Shown in pieces: positions 1 through 8,351 of a stretch of DNA of 19,020 nt. A program made the translations under genes and the position numbers. The notes beneath the pieces were generated by a model, which had not been told where the DNA came from, searched no databases, and worked only from the letters and a program-made list of their open reading frames with translations. This DNA is from DAIOHQ01 sp036744635 (lineage in GTDB: Bacteria > Planctomycetota > Phycisphaerae > Tepidisphaerales > Tepidisphaeraceae), in contig DAIOHQ010000076.1 in NCBI GenBank assembly GCA_036744635.1, positions 1 to 19,020 of the forward strand, written 5' to 3'. The stretch's first letter is position 1. Each line of letters starts with the position of its first letter.

Positions 1-45
1 CAACTCGTGAAAAATCTCCAAACCACTTGACTTCTAACACAGCCG

Positions 46-61
46 CTCCGTGCCTCCGTGC
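46..61. repeat. Tandem 8-bp repeat downstream of the OPT-like gene
   Basis: Two head-to-tail copies of CTCCGTGC lie directly after the stop codon of the OPT-like gene, which is read on the minus strand. On that strand the motif reads GCACGGAG twice. Similar GGCACGGAG-rich tracts are, from memory, common between genes of planctomycetes. I see no stem-loop with a T-tract here, so I do not call it a terminator. Confidence 0.5.
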
Positions 62-69
62 CTTCCCCA

Positions 70-2067
70 TCAAAACATCGCTTGAAACACGCTCTTGCTC
101 ATGAAGACCAGGCCCAGGCTCAGCATCATCACCAGTCCCACCCCGCAGGAGTAGCCGGCGAAGAAGACGATGCGATACTCACCCCATTTCTCGCCGAAGC
201 GCTTGGCGAAGTAGTAGCGCCCGATCAGCGCCCCAATGAACTGCAGCAGGATCACATCCGGCAAACTCTGGTCCATGCCGCGAATCACGCCGTAGCAGAG
301 CAGCACCGGCAGGCCAAAAAACGACAGCCCGCTGTAGATCACCAGGGCAATCCCCAGCCCGGCCACGATATACCAGACGTTGAACGCCTCGAAGAACGGG
401 CCGTGTTCCCCGCCGGGGAGCGTGCTGCTGAAGATGGTGGCCTGGCGGAAGGCGGTGATCTCCCACAGCTTCTGGGCGTAGGGGAACGCGCCGCTGGGCA
501 CCGGGGCGATGCGCCAGATGAACTGGCTGAAGATGATCGTGGCGACGAGGACCACCGGGAAGACGAAAGCCTCGGCCTTGATCATCGAGGTGATTTTCGT
601 GCCGGTCAGCTCGGTTTGTCTGAAATAGGAAGTCTGCGAGCCGTAGTTGTAGGCCGGGAAGGGGGCGAACCAGATCGCCGCCCCTTTGTAGCCGGTGAGG
701 ATAAACGTCGCCTCGCGCACGAACGGGATCTGCACGCTCATGCCGATGATCCCTTCCATCCGCGCTGACACATAGCTGAGGATCGGCGTGTAGACGAATC
801 CGTAAAACAGCAGCACGGTGATCAGGATGGGCATGGTCCTGGCGTTGGCCAGCGGATTTTCGTTGGAGATTTTGATCAGGGCGTAGGCGGTGATGATGGT
901 GGTCAGCGTCGAGGCGACGTAGATCAGGATGGCGATCCAGATGGAGATGTCGCCGCGCCCGGCCGGCGGGGTGAACAGCGCCTTCCAGTTCATGTGGGCG
1001 TGGGAGGTGTCATCCAGGTCTTTCTTCTTGCGCAGCAGGCCGGAGAAGACGTGCCAGAACCCGATGACCGCCACCGCCGCCGTCAGCCCCAGGCCCCAGG
1101 AGAGATAAAAGTCGAGGTAGTTGGAGTTGATGGTGGTGAGGGCGCCGACGTTGGGCTGCCAGTGGTGCAGGATGCCGTTCCTGTAAAGAATCGGGTTGGC
1201 GATCATGGTGACCACCAGGCCGACGAAGCCCCCCACCATCGCCCAGAAGGGCAACACCATGCCGCTGATGATCAGCCCCAGGTTGAAGCTCAGCACGATC
1301 GGCACGGCCGGCAGGAAGGTTTCGGTGTTGTTGGTCAGGTCCTTGAAGGGCAGCGGGAAGATGCTGATCGGCTCGGGCAGAAACGCCCCCGAGACCGCCG
1401 GCAGGGCCAGATAAATCGCCGCGAACACCATCCCCAGCATCGCCCCGAAGCTGAAGACGCGCCAGCGCCAGGTCTCCTTCCCGCCCGAAGCGTCGGCCAG
1501 TGCGGTGATGCCCGAAGCCGCCACCGGCGCCATCGGAAAGGGGAGACGTTCGACGTCGCTGGTCAGGCGGTACATGACGTAGCCGAGGCCGAAGTGGTCC
1601 ACCCGCTGCAGCAGCATCGCCAGCGACATCAGGCCGATCGGCGTCAGCCAGGCGGCCTGGAAAAAGCTGCGCTGTCCCAGCACATCCGGATTGGTAGGCG
1701 ACACCCAGGATGGTATTTGAATGCCGAACTGCCGGAACGATTCGCTTTGGGCCAGGAACTGGTTCCACAGCAATCCGGAATTGGCGACGATGCTCGCCCC
1801 GGCCATGTAATACAGGACGTAAATTTCCGGCCGCTTCATCACCGTGAAGCTGCGCCGGGCCACTTCGATGAAGAGGATGATCGTCACCCACTGGGCGGCC
1901 GAACCGATGTCCGTGCCGATCACCAGGTTCATGTACATGCTCGCGGGCGTCATGATCAGCCCGACGAACAAGCCCCCGATGACCGCTTTCCAGCCGAAGC
2001 CCTCCTCCCAATGATCGGGCGGCGGCATCAGGTCGCGGAATTGTTTCAGCTCAAGATCTTCTTTCAT
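70..2067 (-). CDS. OPT-like polytopic membrane permease (DUF6785-type)
   Basis: A 665-residue integral membrane protein with about 14 hydrophobic segments, the first at residues 22-46 and the last near 632-658. The N-terminal pattern, a glycine-rich helix (GWKAVIGGLFVGLIM) followed by a conserved small-residue and NLVIG stretch, resembles the repeat unit of oligopeptide transporter (OPT) family proteins. I recall planctomycete proteins of this size annotated as DUF6784/DUF6785. A transport role, perhaps for peptides or metal chelates across the inner membrane, is inferred from fold resemblance only; the substrate is unknown. The start is the ATG at 2067, 35 bp after the stop of the upstream M28-like/FtsX gene, so the two are probably cotranscribed. 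The start has no strong Shine-Dalgarno sequence. The frame is intact and ends in TGA at 72-70. Confidence 0.75.
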   Translation of the reverse strand: MKEDLELKQFRDLMPPPDHWEEGFGWKAVIGGLFVGLIMTPASMYMNLVIGTDIGSAAQWVTIILFIEVARRSFTVMKRPEIYVLYYMAGASIVANSGLLWNQFLAQSESFRQFGIQIPSWVSPTNPDVLGQRSFFQAAWLTPIGLMSLAMLLQRVDHFGLGYVMYRLTSDVERLPFPMAPVAASGITALADASGGKETWRWRVFSFGAMLGMVFAAIYLALPAVSGAFLPEPISIFPLPFKDLTNNTETFLPAVPIVLSFNLGLIISGMVLPFWAMVGGFVGLVVTMIANPILYRNGILHHWQPNVGALTTINSNYLDFYLSWGLGLTAAVAVIGFWHVFSGLLRKKKDLDDTSHAHMNWKALFTPPAGRGDISIWIAILIYVASTLTTIITAYALIKISNENPLANARTMPILITVLLFYGFVYTPILSYVSARMEGIIGMSVQIPFVREATFILTGYKGAAIWFAPFPAYNYGSQTSYFRQTELTGTKITSMIKAEAFVFPVVLVATIIFSQFIWRIAPVPSGAFPYAQKLWEITAFRQATIFSSTLPGGEHGPFFEAFNVWYIVAGLGIALVIYSGLSFFGLPVLLCYGVIRGMDQSLPDVILLQFIGALIGRYYFAKRFGEKWGEYRIVFFAGYSCGVGLVMMLSLGLVFMSKSVFQAMF

Positions 2068-2102
2068 CGCTGTGCTTTTCGCCTTCCCATTGCGCCCGCG
2101 CC

Positions 2103-5100
2103 TCAGCCCAGGCGCACCTCTTCACCGGGCACCGTCGTCACCACCTGCGTCTTGGCCTCGTCGAACAGCTTGCGGCTCTCCTCGACATATTCCAGCATGC
2201 GCTGCGGCGACAGCGAGCGCCATTGCAGGAACTGCTTGCGCAATTCCGTCAGAAAAGTGCGGTTCATGCGATACCAGCTTCCGTCGTCGCCGCTGAGCCG
2301 CTGCAGCACCACCTGCACCTCGTAGATATCCTCAAACTGCCCGGGATGGATCATCAGCATCAGATGCTGCCGCACCCCCAGGTCGAAGGGCGTCAGCCAC
2401 ACCACCGTCTTGAGCCCGCGCGAGGAGCGTTTCTCGGCATCCTCGAAGTTGAACGTCTCCACCTTGCCGGAAGAAAACTTGCCGATGCTCCCTTCCTGGT
2501 GGGCGCCGAAGAATTCCGCTAGATAGGCCAGCGCTCCCTGCGCCGCGGTCTTGTTGATGGTGAAGGGAAGCTGGGCCACGATCTCATCATTCTTCGGCAG
2601 CGGCACCTTCCAGGAACGCTCGATGCTGGGCGCGGCGATCTTGCTCGCCAGCCGCGCCGGAACCAGGGCGCTGAGCAGCACGATGATTAAGATCAGGCCC
2701 ATCGTCAGCATCGCGCTGGTTCCGGAATAATTGAGCGTCACGTTTCCCAGCCAGCCCAACTTCAGCAGCGCCGTCCCCACCCCCTGACCAATGACGTATC
2801 CGAACACCGTGCCGATCAGCCCGTACGTCAGCGCCTCGGCCACGAACAGCGCCCCGACATGCACCGGCGCCAGCCCCAGCGAGGTGTATACGTGAATCTC
2901 CCGCCGCCGCTCGGCGATCGATCCCATCATGGTGTTGAAGATGATCAGTCCCGCGATGGCCAGCGGGATCGCCACCTGACCCGCCCCGCTCACGCTCGAC
3001 AGGTTGCTGGCCGAGACCATCTTCACGCCGTCCTTGTATCCCGCGAACATCGCCACCGCGAAGCGCTTGCTCAATTCCGAGCTGACCGCCTTCACTTCCT
3101 GGTCATCCTTCACCCGCAGCGCCACGCTGCGCAGACTGGGATTGGGCATCAGCCTGCAAACCGAAGCGGGGATCACCGCGATCTGGTTTCCCGAGAGGTG
3201 CTCGTAGGTCCCGGACAATTCCGAAGACGCCGCGTCCGCGTCCAGGCTGAACGCCTCCGTGCCGACATAGCTGAGCGCCTTGCCCGAGGCGTCGGCATTG
3301 GTGGCCCCATAGTTCACCGGGCAGATCGAATCGCCGCTCAGCGCCAGCATCTTCTGATCGAACTGGTCGGCGTCATAAAGACCCGCCACTTCCAATTCGA
3401 TTGCACCCAACTGCACCTTGTCCCCCTCCTTCACCTTCAACACCGTGGCGGTTGTCTTGCTGAGATAGATCACCCGTTCCTCGCCTGCCTCCAGGCGCGC
3501 GAAGTTTGGAATGACGCTGGCAAGATCCGGGTTAAGTTCCGATTCCCCCGGCGTCAGTCCGAGCATCGCGTTGGCCGCAAAGACCCGCGGCTTGCTCTCC
3601 CCTGCCACCGCGCCGCTGGCCACCACGTGATACTGCTCGCGGGGGTCGGCGGCGTTGGCGTTCCACCAGCGCTGCACCAATAGCCACTGCGGATGCTGCC
3701 GCAGATGCTCGCGCAATACCGCGTGCAGATTTTGCAGCGTCACCTCCGGCAGCGGCCGAAATCCGCGCTGGCGAAGCATGATCCCCTCATACTGCGAGCG
3801 AATCCCCGTCTCCAGCGTCGTCGTGTCCAGGTATTTCGATGCGCTGGTGAAGCAGAGCACCGCGAAGGTGATGAGAATGATCGTGATGGAAGTCAGCGCG
3901 GTGCGGAACTTGCGCTTGCGCATGTTGGCGATGCCCAGCAGCACCGCGCTCATCAGCACGCTGGCGCGGGCGAAGCTGGTCGTCGCCGCCGTTCCCCGGC
4001 CGCTGCGCAACCGCTTCAATTCCGTATCGAACTTCCCATAAATCACCCCGATCACCACCAGCGACATGAGGATGATCGCGAACGCCAGGATGATGATCAG
4101 CGGGCTGGCAGAGATCTTGAACGCCGGATGAAAGCTCCACAGCGCCGCCGTCATCACCGCGAAGATTGCGAACGTCCAGGCGATCTGCTTGTAGACGTTG
4201 GTCGAACCGATCACCAGCCGTTCCATGCAGAACGAGAACGGAATGCACAGCAGCAGCAGGAAGATCGCCGCGCGAATGACGTCGTTGGCCATGTCCTTGG
4301 CCGCCGAATAGACCCGGGCATCGCGCGCCCAGGCGCCATTGGCGGAATCGATCAGCTCCGCCGCATCCTGGGCGCGGAACATCCCCAGCAATCGCTGGGC
4401 AGACGGGTCGCCCATGGCATTCAGCAGCCGCTGCGCCGGATAGACATCCCGCGCCTGCGAAAGCTGCGACGCCGCCTCGCTCTGCAGCGCATCCAGCAGG
4501 CTGCTCGACACGCCCGCCTTGCGATAATCCTCCAGCCGCAGCGCATCCAGCGTCCAGAAATCCCGTGCTGTCTGCAGCGCCAGCGGGCCCAGGGAATTCA
4601 GTTGGTCCACCGAAAATCCCCGAGCTGCATCCATCGGATCGTTCAGCCGCTTGCCGGCCGGCGCCTGCATGTTCAGCAGCACCAGCCGGTTTCCCACCCG
4701 CCCATAGCGGAACAGCAGATGCGTGCTCACGTCCGGCTCGACGAAACCAGCCATCATCTGATTCGACAGAATCAGGTTGAAGCGCTGCGGCACGTCATTG
4801 CGCCGGGCGTCCAGCGGCGTCAGCTCGGTGAGGTCCTGCAGAAAGCGCGGATCGTATAACCCCGTCAGCGAAAACTCGCGGCAATGAAACACCACGCTAT
4901 GGCGCGGGGTGATGTCGGTAAACGTGTCGCCGTAGGGAGACATGTCCCCGGCCTGGTTCCCCATGTCGCTGCAACTGGTGATCTCGCCGGTGTTCTTCTC
5001 CACCTGGTAGACCTGGGCGATGAGCCAGCGCTCATCCCACTGCACGCCGCGGCCCAGCCCTTCAAAGATGTAGCGCCCCTCGGCATCGCTGTCCACCACC

Positions 5101-7334
5101 TCCGAGCGCCGCACCCCCAGCGTCCACGGCACCCGCCGCATCTCCGGCATGAAACCCGCGCCGCTGCAGTAGTAATACGTCGCCAGGAAATCCTCGCGGG
5201 GAAGATCGGGCACCGGCCGACCTGGCGCCGGGCTCACCACCTGCCCCTCCAGGAAATTCCGCTGCCAGCGAATCTCCACGGGGCCTTTGAATTTCGGCGC
5301 GTTCCACGCATTGAACAGCAGCGTTTTCACCGCCGAAAGCTGCTTGAGGATCTTGTCGACGTCGATGTGCCCCAGCGTGTCGGTGGGCGTATCCCGGCGC
5401 AGCCGCAGATCATCCAGCGTGATCATCGAAAACGCCGGCACCCCCCAGTTCATGCACATCTCGCTCGGCAGCGCCAGCGGCGCGCACAGCCAGCTCGCCG
5501 CCGACCGCGACCCGGTCAGCGGGTCGAGATCAATGACAGCTTTGACTTCTCCCCACCATGCCGCCTCGGGCTTAGCCTCACCGAAGGCCGCCACCTGCTT
5601 GTTCAGCCAGTCCCGGAAATCCTGAATGTTCGCCAGATGCGCGGTGCGCTGAAACTGCCCGAAATACATCGGCCCCACCCGCACGCCCTGATCGGACAGG
5701 TCCAGCCCCACCACCAGCTCCAGCAGCCGCGAATTGTTCGAGCGCTCATCGGGATTGGCATTGCGCTGCAGCCGGTCCGCCAGCCAGCAGTACAAGTCCA
5801 CCCGCCGCTGCAGCGCTGCCCGCCGCTCCCCGTTTTCTTTATCCAGCCGCGTCAGCCGATCCAGCGTGCGCTTCATGTACGCCAGCGGCGCATCCCCGGT
5901 GAGTTGTCCGGGATTCTGCTGGAACTGGAACTTCAGCGCACTCAGTTGAATCTGCTCCGCCTCCAGCCCCGCCAGCGCCTCCTTGTGCGCACCCTTCTCC
6001 GCCTCCGTCTGCATTTGCTCGGGCCTGATGATCCGCAGGCGGAACAGCTTGTCCTGAATATCCGATGAATCGGTCTCGATGATCTTGACGATGCGGTCGA
6101 TCAGGCTCCGATCCTTGACGATGTCCAGCTTTTCCGGCGAAGCTTGCAGTACCGTCGCCCGTTTCAAATCCGCCGTCACCGCCTGCTGCGCCTCATCCAC
6201 ATCCTGCATCAGCTTGCGCCACATCGCCGGCGGGTCGGCCAGCGCCATCATCATGTTGCGCATCCCCTGCATCTGAATGCTGTCACCGCCGCCAAAGCAG
6301 ACAAGCACCGGCCGATTCAGCGGCCGCGCCGCCAATTCCCGCAGCAGCGCCAACCCCGCCGCCGTCTGCACCGCCTGGCTCGCCCCCGGCGAAAGGTCCG
6401 GCACCATGCTCGATGAATCAAACGGCACCGTGATCAATAGCGCCCCCGGCGGCGTGCTCCCTTCCCATCCGGCCGGCGCGGGATTCACCGCGTGCCCCAC
6501 CGCCCACTGCGCTGACAGCGGAAGCTTCTCCACCTGCTTCAACAGCGGCGACTGCACCAGGGCGTAATAATTGACCGCCTTCTTCTTCACCCAGTTGACG
6601 CTCGCCTGCAGCGTCGCCGTCCCGGCATTTCCCTTGCGCAACGCATCCGCCAGTTCCCCCGCCGGCAGGTAAAACCGCGGGATATTCACCGGCACGAACT
6701 GCTCGTGCGCCTTCAAGTCGGCATAAGTTGTGTCCTTCGTCCCCAGCACCAAAATCGCCTTGGCCCCGTAATAGCGCGCCTGCGTCCATGCCGGCCCGGC
6801 CGACGCCTCCATCACCGCGATCTGCCCCATCACCTCAGCCGGCCTGATCTCGTTGATCCCCGCCGCGCCGATGTACACCAGCTTCCCGGTAATTCCCTCC
6901 GCCGGCGTGGCGTTCAGCCGAATCTGCGCCGGCCAGAATGGATAAATCCCGCTGCTCTTCCCCTCCGTCTTCCCCCCCGCCCCCCCTGCCAGCGTGATCG
7001 TCGCCGATTCCGTCACCGGCACCATCAGGGAATACTCATGCTTCTGCAATTCCACCCCCCCACCGGTGCGCTGATTCAATTCCGCGACTTGCTCCTCGAT
7101 GTACTGCGCTGTCTTGTAATACCCCTCGCTGCCCACCACCCGGCTGGGTGAGGCAGTGATCGTCTGCAAATCCCGCCGATACTGCTGGGCGTCGATCTCC
7201 CCCCGCGCCGATCCCGCCAGTCCCAGACAGAGCAGCGCCGCCAGCACCACCGCCAGCGCCCTGCCCGCCGCCGGCCATGATTCCGCCGGCGTCGTGCCGC
7301 CGCAATGAGATAAATTCTCTGTTCGATTGCTCAC
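2103..7334 (-). CDS. M28-peptidase-like / PA-like / FtsX (MacB-type) permease fusion
   Basis: A 1743-residue protein if started at the GTG at 7334. That start puts a signal peptide at residues 25-45 (ALAVVLAALLCLGLAGSARG). The frame stays open to 7676, but the extra 114 residues are translated hairpin repeats and are unlikely to be real. Order: M28-like N-terminal part (about 50-130); PA-like insert (about 145-260); M28-like core (about 295-360); a long helical, charge-rich insert (about 370-560); M28-like C-terminal part (about 600-690); an unassigned extracytoplasmic region to 1018; three TM helices (about 1019-1097); TM at 1149-1168; a MacB-type periplasmic domain; then the three-helix FtsX core (1452-1472, 1493-1518, 1544-1562) with the signature RRREIHVYTSLGLAP. 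A soluble C-terminal domain of about 170 residues follows. The expected M28 ligands are largely replaced (P304, S319, G350, D648), so peptidase activity is doubtful. FtsX permeases normally work with an ABC ATPase; none is in the window. The OPT-like gene follows after 35 bp. The role may be envelope transport or mechanotransmission; the substrate is unknown. Confidence 0.8.
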   Translation of the reverse strand: MSNRTENLSHCGGTTPAESWPAAGRALAVVLAALLCLGLAGSARGEIDAQQYRRDLQTITASPSRVVGSEGYYKTAQYIEEQVAELNQRTGGGVELQKHEYSLMVPVTESATITLAGGAGGKTEGKSSGIYPFWPAQIRLNATPAEGITGKLVYIGAAGINEIRPAEVMGQIAVMEASAGPAWTQARYYGAKAILVLGTKDTTYADLKAHEQFVPVNIPRFYLPAGELADALRKGNAGTATLQASVNWVKKKAVNYYALVQSPLLKQVEKLPLSAQWAVGHAVNPAPAGWEGSTPPGALLITVPFDSSSMVPDLSPGASQAVQTAAGLALLRELAARPLNRPVLVCFGGGDSIQMQGMRNMMMALADPPAMWRKLMQDVDEAQQAVTADLKRATVLQASPEKLDIVKDRSLIDRIVKIIETDSSDIQDKLFRLRIIRPEQMQTEAEKGAHKEALAGLEAEQIQLSALKFQFQQNPGQLTGDAPLAYMKRTLDRLTRLDKENGERRAALQRRVDLYCWLADRLQRNANPDERSNNSRLLELVVGLDLSDQGVRVGPMYFGQFQRTAHLANIQDFRDWLNKQVAAFGEAKPEAAWWGEVKAVIDLDPLTGSRSAASWLCAPLALPSEMCMNWGVPAFSMITLDDLRLRRDTPTDTLGHIDVDKILKQLSAVKTLLFNAWNAPKFKGPVEIRWQRNFLEGQVVSPAPGRPVPDLPREDFLATYYYCSGAGFMPEMRRVPWTLGVRRSEVVDSDAEGRYIFEGLGRGVQWDERWLIAQVYQVEKNTGEITSCSDMGNQAGDMSPYGDTFTDITPRHSVVFHCREFSLTGLYDPRFLQDLTELTPLDARRNDVPQRFNLILSNQMMAGFVEPDVSTHLLFRYGRVGNRLVLLNMQAPAGKRLNDPMDAARGFSVDQLNSLGPLALQTARDFWTLDALRLEDYRKAGVSSSLLDALQSEAASQLSQARDVYPAQRLLNAMGDPSAQRLLGMFRAQDAAELIDSANGAWARDARVYSAAKDMANDVIRAAIFLLLLCIPFSFCMERLVIGSTNVYKQIAWTFAIFAVMTAALWSFHPAFKISASPLIIILAFAIILMSLVVIGVIYGKFDTELKRLRSGRGTAATTSFARASVLMSAVLLGIANMRKRKFRTALTSITIILITFAVLCFTSASKYLDTTTLETGIRSQYEGIMLRQRGFRPLPEVTLQNLHAVLREHLRQHPQWLLVQRWWNANAADPREQYHVVASGAVAGESKPRVFAANAMLGLTPGESELNPDLASVIPNFARLEAGEERVIYLSKTTATVLKVKEGDKVQLGAIELEVAGLYDADQFDQKMLALSGDSICPVNYGATNADASGKALSYVGTEAFSLDADAASSELSGTYEHLSGNQIAVIPASVCRLMPNPSLRSVALRVKDDQEVKAVSSELSKRFAVAMFAGYKDGVKMVSASNLSSVSGAGQVAIPLAIAGLIIFNTMMGSIAERRREIHVYTSLGLAPVHVGALFVAEALTYGLIGTVFGYVIGQGVGTALLKLGWLGNVTLNYSGTSAMLTMGLILIIVLLSALVPARLASKIAAPSIERSWKVPLPKNDEIVAQLPFTINKTAAQGALAYLAEFFGAHQEGSIGKFSSGKVETFNFEDAEKRSSRGLKTVVWLTPFDLGVRQHLMLMIHPGQFEDIYEVQVVLQRLSGDDGSWYRMNRTFLTELRKQFLQWRSLSPQRMLEYVEESRKLFDEAKTQVVTTVPGEEVRLG

Positions 7335-7454
7335 GCGTCTTCCACTTTTGAGAGCTGCCGAGTTTCCCGCGCATCCGCCTGGCGCGACCGGGGCATTATG
7401 CACGTTCGGTTTCCATTTAGCAAAACCGCCAAAGTTGGATGAGCACCTGCAACT

Positions 7455-7491
7455 CCCAATTCTGGTGGGGCAGATCATTCCTGTCCGCCAC
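7455..7491. repeat. Palindromic repeat, copy A (decayed)
   Basis: CCCAATTCTGGTGGGGCAGA followed by TCATTCCTGTCCGCCAC. It matches copy B at 7540-7575 except for a changed left arm (CAGATCA against CGGACA), which breaks the perfect stem. It has the same orientation as copy B and lies 48 bp from it. Confidence 0.8.
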
Positions 7492-7504
7492 ACCTGTTTA
7501 GCCT

Positions 7505-7533
7505 GCTCGCTTGCGAGCCGCGGTTCCGCCGCG
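7505..7533. repeat. Two short perfect hairpins between repeat copies A and B
   Basis: GCTCGC-TT-GCGAGC at 7505-7518 is a perfect 6-bp stem. It is followed at once by CGCGG-TTCCG-CCGCG at 7519-7533, a perfect 5-bp stem. Both lie between the two copies of the longer repeat and look like modules of the same composite element. Confidence 0.65.
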
Positions 7534-7539
7534 TGCATT

Positions 7540-7575
7540 CCCAATTCTGGTGGGGCGGACATTCCTGTCCGCCAC
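7540..7575. repeat. Palindromic repeat, copy B (perfect stem)
   Basis: The second copy of the CCCAATTCTGGTGGGG element. It carries a perfect 8-bp stem, GGCGGACA (7554-7561) and TGTCCGCC (7566-7573), with a TTCC loop. A 14-base core (GCGGACATTCCTGT) recurs in the opposite orientation near 10189-10202. Frames through it give peptides such as WRTGMSAPPELG or GGHSCPPR, which I recall as recurrent spurious translations in planctomycete genomes. Confidence 0.8.
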
Positions 7576-7618
7576 GGCTGGATGAGTGCAGGTGTACTCA
7601 CCTGTGCGAATCCAGCCG
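7575..7618. repeat. Nested inverted repeat
   Basis: A perfect 9-bp outer pair, CGGCTGGAT (7575-7583) and ATCCAGCCG (7610-7618), encloses a perfect 6-bp hairpin, CAGGTG (7589-7594) / CACCTG (7599-7604), with a TACT loop. It abuts copy B, so the two form one composite structured block upstream of the PilZ gene. Confidence 0.75.
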
Positions 7619-7920
7619 TATCTCCTCGTGCTGCCGAACTTGTCGCCGGCGCAATCAGCGCTGGCATTCTGCGCAAGCTCCGCTAAGATGCTCCCGCCGG
7701 CACGAGACTGAAAGCTTTGCAGCGCCTATTATTGCTGGTTCACAAAGGCGCGGAGGCGCCGGATCGCGGGCGCGGGCGGGGGATCGCCCGTGTCCCCGCA
7801 GCGGGAGGGTTCAACCCACAGCTTCTGGAACAGTACCTGGAAAATTCAGCCACCCAGTCACCTCCCGCCCGGAGTTTGCTTTACTCCAAAAGCGGCAAGT
7901 GACGATACTACTTAAAGCGA

Positions 7921-8268
7921 ATGAGCGCTATGACCCCACATTCTTCCCCCAAGGATCGGCCAACGGTCACCCTCGGCATCCCCAACGGCGACCGCCGCCG
8001 CGAAAACCGCAAGCCCCTGCAGTCGCGGGCCACGCTGACCATCCTCGACGGCCCCACCGCCAACAACACCTACGACATCCTTACCCGCGACCTCTCCCTC
8101 AGCGGCGTCTCCTTTCTCCTGCGCGACTCACTGCCCGTCGGCCTCACCTGCAAGATCGAAATGCCCGGCTCCGGCAACTCCACCGCCCGCCATTTCTGCG
8201 AAGTCATCCGCTCCCGCGCCGTCTCGAACGGCCGTTACGAAATGGCCGTGCAGTTTCGCAAGCAATGA
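7921..8268 (+). CDS. PilZ-domain protein (predicted c-di-GMP receptor)
   Basis: A 115-residue single-domain protein. It shows both parts of the PilZ cyclic-di-GMP binding signature: an arginine-rich RRxxxR-type motif at residues 25-30 (RRRENR, with R26xxxR30) and the (D/N)xSxxG motif at 57-62 (DLSLSG). The region between and after is predicted beta-strand, as expected for the PilZ barrel. There is no signal peptide or TM segment, so it should be cytosolic. In the family, c-di-GMP binding lets such proteins control motility, exopolysaccharide synthesis or other targets; the partner here is unknown. The start is the ATG at 7921; a second in-frame ATG at 7930 is possible. The Shine-Dalgarno sequence is weak. 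The nearest plus-strand neighbour is a small membrane protein gene 83 bp downstream. Confidence 0.85.
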   Translation: MSAMTPHSSPKDRPTVTLGIPNGDRRRENRKPLQSRATLTILDGPTANNTYDILTRDLSLSGVSFLLRDSLPVGLTCKIEMPGSGNSTARHFCEVIRSRAVSNGRYEMAVQFRKQ

Positions 8269-8351
8269 TCAGGCAACTCCCGTTGGTGGACAGCGAAGTC
8301 AGAGCGTGCAGCAATTTCAAACCCAGCGAGCAAGATCAGTGACTGGCTACG

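Larger units (their letters stand above)
7335..7920. other. Non-coding divergent interval, hairpin-rich
   Basis: This 586-bp stretch separates the minus-strand fusion gene from the plus-strand PilZ gene and must hold both promoters. I see no convincing gene: the short open frames here translate repeats. It holds a run of short palindromes at 7455-7618 (separate entries). Further right are a GGGTTCAACCC palindrome at 7807-7817 and an 8-bp inverted pair GCGGGAGG (7801-7808) / CCTCCCGC (7861-7868). A weak -35/-10-like pair, TTTACT (7880-7885) and GATACT (7904-7909) with an 18-bp spacer, sits just before the PilZ start, but the match is poor. Confidence 0.6.

Noticed and set aside
994..2325. Long plus-strand frame opposite the OPT-like gene
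   Set aside because: It is antisense to an evident membrane protein and is rich in Arg, His, Gln and Asp with no domain pattern, as expected for the complement of GC-rich coding sequence.
2859..6068. Series of plus-strand frames (2859-3683, 3693-4859, 4884-6068) opposite the fusion gene
   Set aside because: They have His/Arg/Gln-rich shadow composition, no signal peptides or motifs, and lie fully antisense to a coherent multi-domain protein.
7455..7618. CRISPR array
   Set aside because: There are only two copies of one element, with unequal arms and no regular spacers, and no cas genes are in the window; palindromic intergenic repeats explain it better.
7717..7902. Possible 61-residue gene before the PilZ gene
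   Set aside because: It has low-complexity composition, lies within the repeat-rich interval and shows no recognisable start signal or domain.
7533..8342. Plus-strand 269-residue frame over the repeats and the PilZ gene
   Set aside because: It begins in hairpin repeats and continues out of frame through the PilZ gene with Pro/Arg-rich nonsense; the PilZ frame has the real motifs.
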